NCBI RefSeq assembly: GCF_007565055.1 | Contig: NC_044559.1 | Location: 103,190,759-103,254,758 of the forward strand | From: Rhinopithecus roxellana | Taxonomy: Eukaryota > Chordata > Mammalia > Primates > Cercopithecidae | Length of the DNA: 64,000 nt | Reading direction: 5' to 3' | Shown here: piece after piece, positions 58,569-64,000 of the stretch | Position numbering within the stretch: the first letter of the stretch is position 1 | Layout: each line of letters starts with the position of its first letter | Position numbers and translations under genes: made by a program | The notes under the pieces: generated by a model | Seen by the model: only the letters and a program-made list of their open reading frames with translations | Databases searched by the model: none | Told to the model about the DNA's origin: nothing

Positions 58569-58863
58569 TTTTTTTTTCTTTTGAGACAGCGTCTCACTCC
58601 CTGGCCCAGGCTGGAGTGCAGTGGCATGATCTCCGCTCGCTATAACAGCTACCTCCAGGGTTCAAATGACTCCCCTGCCTCAGCCTCTCGAGTAGCTAGA
58701 CTACAGGTGGGTGCCACCATGCTCTGCTAGTTTTTGTATTTTTAGTAGAGACGGGGTTTCGCCATGTTGTCCAGGCTGGTCTCTAACTCCTGGGCTTAAG
58801 TGATCCACCCGCCTCTGCCTCCCAAAATGCTGGGATTACAGGAGTGAGCTACCGAACTCGGCT
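58569..58863 (-). mobile_element. AluS, antisense, with target duplication
   Basis: 'gagacagcgtctcactccct' to 'gagctaccgaactcggct'. Flanked by 'gactttaagatttt' at 58555-58568 and 58864-58877. Confidence 0.94.
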
Positions 58864-58877
58864 GACTTTAAGATTTT

Positions 58878-59454
58878 AAAGACTCTAGGAAGACATTTTA
58901 TCCTTAATTTTCTCCATACATAACTACACTGATCAGGAAATCATGATTATCAAGTACTTCTATTAAAATTCTGCAAATAGCTTTAAGGGTTCTGATTATA
59001 CAGGAAAATCAAAATCATATTATGAACTGTGTTTTACCTAAGGGGTCAGCATTCAAAACAAATATTACAACTTCTATTGGGCTAAGGTTTGTACTTTATC
59101 CTATTACTATCTTGTTATAAACTGATTTGAAAAATAGATCAACACAGACATTTAAAGAGAAATCTATTTTCTAGAGAATATTTCCATTCACTCTGAAATA
59201 GCAGCTCAGCATTTATATCTGACAGTTCTATTTATCAATGTACTGTGGTGTTTGGTAAAAATGATAGGTATGCAGAATGCTTTTGTATCTCGTAAGTGGC
59301 AATTGTGAGGTATCTGTATGTAGGTTATTCAATCTTACTACCATGTATTCTTTCTGAGAATACAATGAAATGAAAGAATATGTAATTTTCAAGTAGTGTA
59401 ATAAGGCTAAAGGTTACTGGATTAATAGAAAATTGTTCATTGCCATCTCCTTGC
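58878..59454. other. Unclassified AT-rich DNA
   Basis: Nothing recognised. Confidence 0.5.
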
Positions 59455-59655
59455 AAAGAACTTCCTGACCACATTGGTCAGCCTGTTAAATCCTTTCATA
59501 GCTTGTTTAATTTCTTTTTGCACAGTATTAGATACATGCTTTATTAATTATTTATTGTTTCTTCCATCTTACCAGGATACAAGCTTTATGAAGTCAGGGA
59601 CTTTATTTTGTTCATCATTGTATCCTGGCACAGTGCCTAACACATTTTAAATACT
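59455..59655 (+). repeat. L2 3' end
   Basis: 'aagaacttcctgaccacatt', 'ttctttttgcacagtattag', 'gtcagggactttattttgtt', 'tgtatcctggcacagtgcct' and 'aatactcaaaaacaaa' match the L2 terminus. Confidence 0.75.
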
Positions 59656-59667
59656 CAAAAACAAAGT

Positions 59668-59930
59668 GTTTTAATTTTCATAGATTGAGGGGTACAAGTG
59701 CAGTTGTGTTACGTAGATATATTGTGTAGTGATGTAGTCTAGGCTTTTATTGTATCTATTACCCAAACAGAGTACCTTGTACCCAATAGGTAGTATTTCA
59801 TCCCTCCCTCCCTCCCCCCTGCCCAATTTTTGGAGTCCCCTGTGTCTATTATTTCAATCTGTATATCTGTATGTACCTATTGTTTAGCTCCCACTTGTAA
59901 GTGGAAGTATGTGGCTTCAAAAACAATTTT
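59668..59930 (-). mobile_element. L1 (L1PB/L1MA) 3' end, antisense, strongly 5'-truncated
   Basis: 'tagattgaggggtacaagtg', 'tgtgttacgtagatatattg', 'tgtacccaataggtagtatt', 'ccctccctccctccccc' and 'gtttagctcccacttgtaag' are the antisense 3' UTR of a primate L1. Only 260 bp. Confidence 0.85.
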
Positions 59931-60019
59931 ATTTTTAGATTAATGGAGAAAATTTATGATTCCATTTTATCTCCAGGACTGGCTTATTAGTTATACTTTC
60001 TTGAGTTTACAACATACAT

Positions 60020-60945
60020 CATTAACTTATCTCAGTCTAACTTTAAATATTACATTAGTTGACTTATTGTAGAAGGAGAAACTTCCATCTTCTCTATTAT
60101 ATTCTTTACATTATTATTGTCATGTATTTTAGCTTTATATGTTAAAAAACTCGTAACATTATATTTGTTTTAAAGTTAATTATATTTTAGATTAGCATAG
60201 ATAAGAAAAATGTGTTTTATATTACTGTCATTTTTATTATTTCTGATGCTTTTTATTTCTTTGTGTTATCCAAAGTTCTATCCAGTATCATATGTCTTCT
60301 GTCTGAAAAATTTCTTTTACCATTTATTGTATTTCAGATCTACAGGCAATGATTTTTCTAAGTTTTTGCTTTTCATTTTTCAAAGACACTTTGCTAGTTA
60401 TAGAATTCTGGTTGAAAGTTTTTTTCCTTCCAATACTTTAAAAACATTGATAGTTTTTATTGTGGCTTGCATATTTTCTGAAAAGAAATCTTAATGTAAT
60501 TTTTGTCTTTCTTGGTTTCTCTGTATGTATCTTTTTACTGTAGCTGCCTTAGGGAGTCCTCCTTTTCTTTTATTTTTAGTGGTTTAGTTATGCTATATCC
60601 AGGTTTTTGTTTTTCTTTTTACTATTTGTTCTTTTTGGGGTTTCTTGAGCTTCTTTCATCAGTGGTTCTTGGTCTTTTTTAAATTTTGATGAACTCTCAA
60701 CCATTACCTCTTCAAATATGTTATTGTTGCAGTTCTTTCATCTCCTCTGGGACTCCAGTGAAACATATCTTAAATTGTTTGATATTGTTCTTCAGCTCTT
60801 GAATGTTATTATACTTCTTTTCTTTACTTTTTCTCTTTGTGTTTCAGTTTAAGGAATTTCAATGGACTTATCTTCAAGTTCACCAATTCTTTTCTCAGCC
60901 GAGTCTACTCTACTAATATAGCCATTGAGGTCATTCTTCATTGCT
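60020..60945 (-). mobile_element. Old L1 / HAL1 ORF1 region, antisense
   Basis: 'gttatagaattctggttgaa', 'tctctgtatgtatcttttta', 'ggggtttcttgagcttcttt', 'aaccattacctcttcaaata', 'ctcctctgggactccagtga', 'tcttcaagttcaccaattct' follow antisense ORF1 of old L1/HAL1 (gggactccaattacatg..., cttcaagttcactgattctt). A 94-codon plus frame (60210-60494) is incidental. Confidence 0.6.
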
Positions 60946-63900
60946 GATATGGTATATATATTTTCAACTTAGCATGGACTGAGATCACTCAATCACCTCT
61001 ATTTACATGGCTGCTGTACTGAAAAGTCTAATAAAGCTTTACTGATACGATTGGCAGCTCATTTCGTTTCCATTTGGTCTCCCTTTGATCTGGTCTCTCT
61101 TAATTCAGGCAATAAAGCACAATTTTCTTTACAGCCTGATGATTGGGATCCCCATAGAGAAAGTAGAACCTGCCAGGTCTCTTACAGGATAGGCCTGGAA
61201 TCAGCAGTGCATCACTTCTGCAATAGTTTATTCATAAAGTTAAGTGACAAGGCCAGCCTAGAAAATAAAAGTGACTCTTGTGGCAAAAATAAAATGGGCT
61301 CACTCCCCTGGTGAGAAGGTCTTCGGAAGAATGTCCATCATTACTCCTGAATTTGCTTCCAGCAACATTCTGGAGTCACAGTATTTGAAGAAGTGGTCAA
61401 CAGAGTAATCAGTGGGCTTCAACTATGGTAGAAAAATGACACTATCATATTCTGTAATTTTGTTTAGAATATGATTAGACCCACCCATTTAGCAGTCTGA
61501 GAGTTCTCAGCAGCCTATTTGTAAGTAATTTATAACTTGCCCACCAACTAACTCAATTTTTATTAGGACTGATTTAAAGCCCTTATGGTGTTCTATAAGC
61601 TTTTAAGTCTATTTCAGAGCTTGCAAGTTTAATGCTTTAATTTGATATATTATCCCCTTAAATTCTGTATGTACTATGTACATTTTGATACTCACAACAT
61701 ATCTAAAAGTATGAGGAGAAACAGTACTCTAAAAGCTGACTCATGCAAGGAATCTGTGCCTATCTACATTTGTGTCAGAGTTGATCATAATCAAAACTTC
61801 TATTGTTCTCCTTTTTTTTCCGACTGTGTTCAAAACAGACATTAACCATTTGCTTTCAGATGAATGGAGACCACTGTGATAATGTTGCTAGGCAATGTTG
61901 CAGATGTTTCAGGAGGAGTTCTTAAAACTAGATATTCACTTATGACGATAGAACATGCAATTTTACATGTGGTGGGATTAGCAAATTAAACTATATGTGG
62001 ATCCATAAGCAAGATTTTTAATTCAGAAAAACTAAGTGTTATTTCTCTAATGCAACAATTATTTCCTAAATATATTTAGCATCTTTTAGTGATTGCTTAG
62101 GCTATGACTCAATAAATCTCCAGATTATATTGATAATAGTCTTACTGTGTTTTATTTCATTTTATTAGTTTTTATAAGGCTTGCATTACCTAAATGCCAT
62201 CAAATTGGTTCAAATTGCACCTTCAATGAAAAAGATAACTGGGTACATTGGTGTGCTAGCTGGTAGGTTCTCACATTTTAAAAGGACATAAAGTTATGCC
62301 TATCTACAAGTTGAGCACATGACCCATCAGATATTCCCTTTGATTATTATATTTTTTTCTTTGGTTAAGAGCCTGTTTTGATATTTAACAATGTCTTGCA
62401 CATAATGTGCTCAGTACATGTCAATGAAGTGATTGTTTAAGAAACAAAATACTATGTTTTGGTACCGTTACACATTTTGAAATAAACCGTTAATGTCTCT
62501 GGCAACAGGATTGCATAAATCCATTGGATAGTAACTATCTCATGTAAGAGATTTTTTTTCCTTATATTTACTTTCAATGCAACCTTATGGTCATTGTTAG
62601 AATGCTTGTACTTTTTCATAGCTGTGTAATCAAAAACCTCTTTTGCTGACGTTTTTATCACTTGACACAGGTTAGAAAGGTGAGGGAGGGGAAGAATGGT
62701 GAGGGAAAGAATGTTAGAAATTATTGAGAAATTATCTTCTAAGGTAAGTCTAAGATTCTACAATTCTAAAAACTAAAACAAAATGACTATTAACTGGTGC
62801 CACAGATGAGACTTATCAGTATCAGCTTATTATATTTTATTTTGGTTTCCATTTTAACATATTATATTTTAACATAATATAAGTAAAATAATGCTATTTT
62901 ATATAATAATAATAATAAACTATATAAATGTATGCTTTTAACGTTATAATACTGAATTTTTTGAAGGTTTGACATTGGGTTTAAACTCAAGGATAATGTA
63001 TATACCACCGTATGTTACTTTTTAAGTTGAAGCATAATTGTAATTGACATGGAAAAGAGACGATGATTTCACTTTCTAGCTAACATCAAGTTGATTGTAC
63101 GTGGGTATTTTCCAAACAGCATTTCTCACCCTAAAATTGCAGGAGGTGGGAAAGTGAGGCTTATCGTATTTCATCTCGAAATGCTGAAAAAATGAAACTG
63201 GTTGATCTGTGAAAAAATCTTTGTTATCAGATTGTTTTGTTGGAATGCCATTTCAGAGTTTAGGTTTTTGATCCTTTCTCCTGTCTTTAGCCACATATAT
63301 ATGCAAATGAAACGAACATAAAACCATTTATCTTACTGTTTTCCAATATCAAAATGCAAACTGTTACTTTGAGTCCATCCACGTTTCTTTTTCAGCTGCC
63401 TTAATCTTTCATGAAATTTAAATGGAAAAGCTTCATCTTGAACAATATAGTGTGAGTTTGCATTACTCAAAATTAATTTATATTTCAAAAATTTCTATAC
63501 ATAAACTAGTGCTTGAATTTGTCATCAAAAGTTTCATTTTCAAAATTAAATAGTGGGTTTGATGTAAACAATCTAATGGGGTTGGAAATAAATTTACCTG
63601 CAGGAGTGTGCAGTTAAAAGGACTCCTATTATTCTATCTCATTTCTGAAAATAACAGTTTGCTATGTAGGTCAGGTAGCATTGAATTTATAAACAGCATT
63701 GAGGAAAATGCAGAGAGGCCAGGACATTGCTATGGATAAAAATCAACCACCCTAACCAGGGACCACAAAGGGTTTCACTATAACAGTAACAAATCAGTGC
63801 ATCTCTGCTTCTGACTTGGCAGTTCCCATAATTGCCCTCTCAAGGCATATCTCTAGTATGATCTGCAAGCTGATCCTCTGGGAATCAATATGGTATCCAC

Positions 63901-64000
63901 AATTTGACTACTTTCTTGGCCTGGGAAGCTATCTATATCCATAGCTATACAGTCCAAAATCGCTGCCAGTGCTGGTTGCTGGAGGCCACTGATTTCTGGC
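60946..64000. other. Unclassified AT-rich DNA to the window edge
   Basis: 3 kb with no repeat I can name. 61040-61320 is GC-average with AATAAA-bearing text ('gaaaataaaagtgactcttg') and an 87-codon frame (61051-61314). It might be an old LTR. (ATA)n at 62905-62920. 63700-64000 is GC-average and unassigned. No exon-like frame with splice sites is apparent. Confidence 0.45.

Noticed and set aside
1..64000. CRISPR array, operon, tRNA or rRNA gene
   Set aside because: No regularly spaced direct repeats and no clustered same-strand genes were seen. The only tRNA-like sequence is the tRNA-derived part of MIR copies. The repeat content is that of a primate nucleus, so prokaryotic systems are not expected.

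Overview
The window is non-coding nuclear DNA of a primate. It is AT-rich, has no intact host gene, and is packed with Alu elements, L1s of several ages, L2 and MIR fossils, LTRs of the MaLR, ERVL and ERV1 groups, and small DNA transposons. No reading frame looks like a host exon. The longest frames lie inside L1 copies or are chance frames. The youngest Alu (4915-5252) carries bases I associate with the AluYR group of Old World monkeys (ccacctcgc, ggctagtttt, ggcttgagcc). The youngest L1 is L1PA-like and partly unlike the human copies I know. My best guess is therefore a cercopithecid genome (macaque, baboon or vervet type). This is inference, not proof.

Layout. 1-9.5 kb: old MIR and MaLR pieces, then a triple nest (AluY inside a Tigger-type DNA transposon inside an old L1), then a second old L1 broken by an Alu and by an ERV1 LTR. 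9.5-15 kb: mostly unclassified AT-rich DNA, with a free left Alu monomer, an Alu and a perfect short hairpin. 15-25 kb: L2-rich, carrying two about 97% identical copies of an unrecognised 250 bp segment with A-rich ends, two LTRs and several hAT MITE fossils. 25.8-30.8 kb: a large minus-strand L1 with its 5' end but without its 3' end. 31-36.6 kb: a solo THE1 LTR with perfect target duplication, old L1 tails and an Alu.

36.6-39.5 kb: a GC-richer island formed by an ERV1 (HERV-I/LTR10-like) LTR plus leader. 40-46 kb: an L1 with a textbook 5' inversion. 46-52.6 kb: MIR, AluJ and hAT fossils. 52.6-54 kb: a very old L1 with an odd foldback. 55-64 kb: an ERVL-type LTR holding a truncated Alu, minus-strand old L1 pieces, and 3 kb of unclassified DNA at the right edge.

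Nothing here works as a gene system. What the window records is layered retrotransposition. The points most worth a second look are the duplicated A-tailed segment (15646-15899 and 19662-19915), the 3'-deleted L1, the inverted L1 and the two foldbacks. All repeat names come from recall of consensus sequences, so subfamily labels are approximate, and element edges are good to about 10-30 bp unless a target duplication fixes them.
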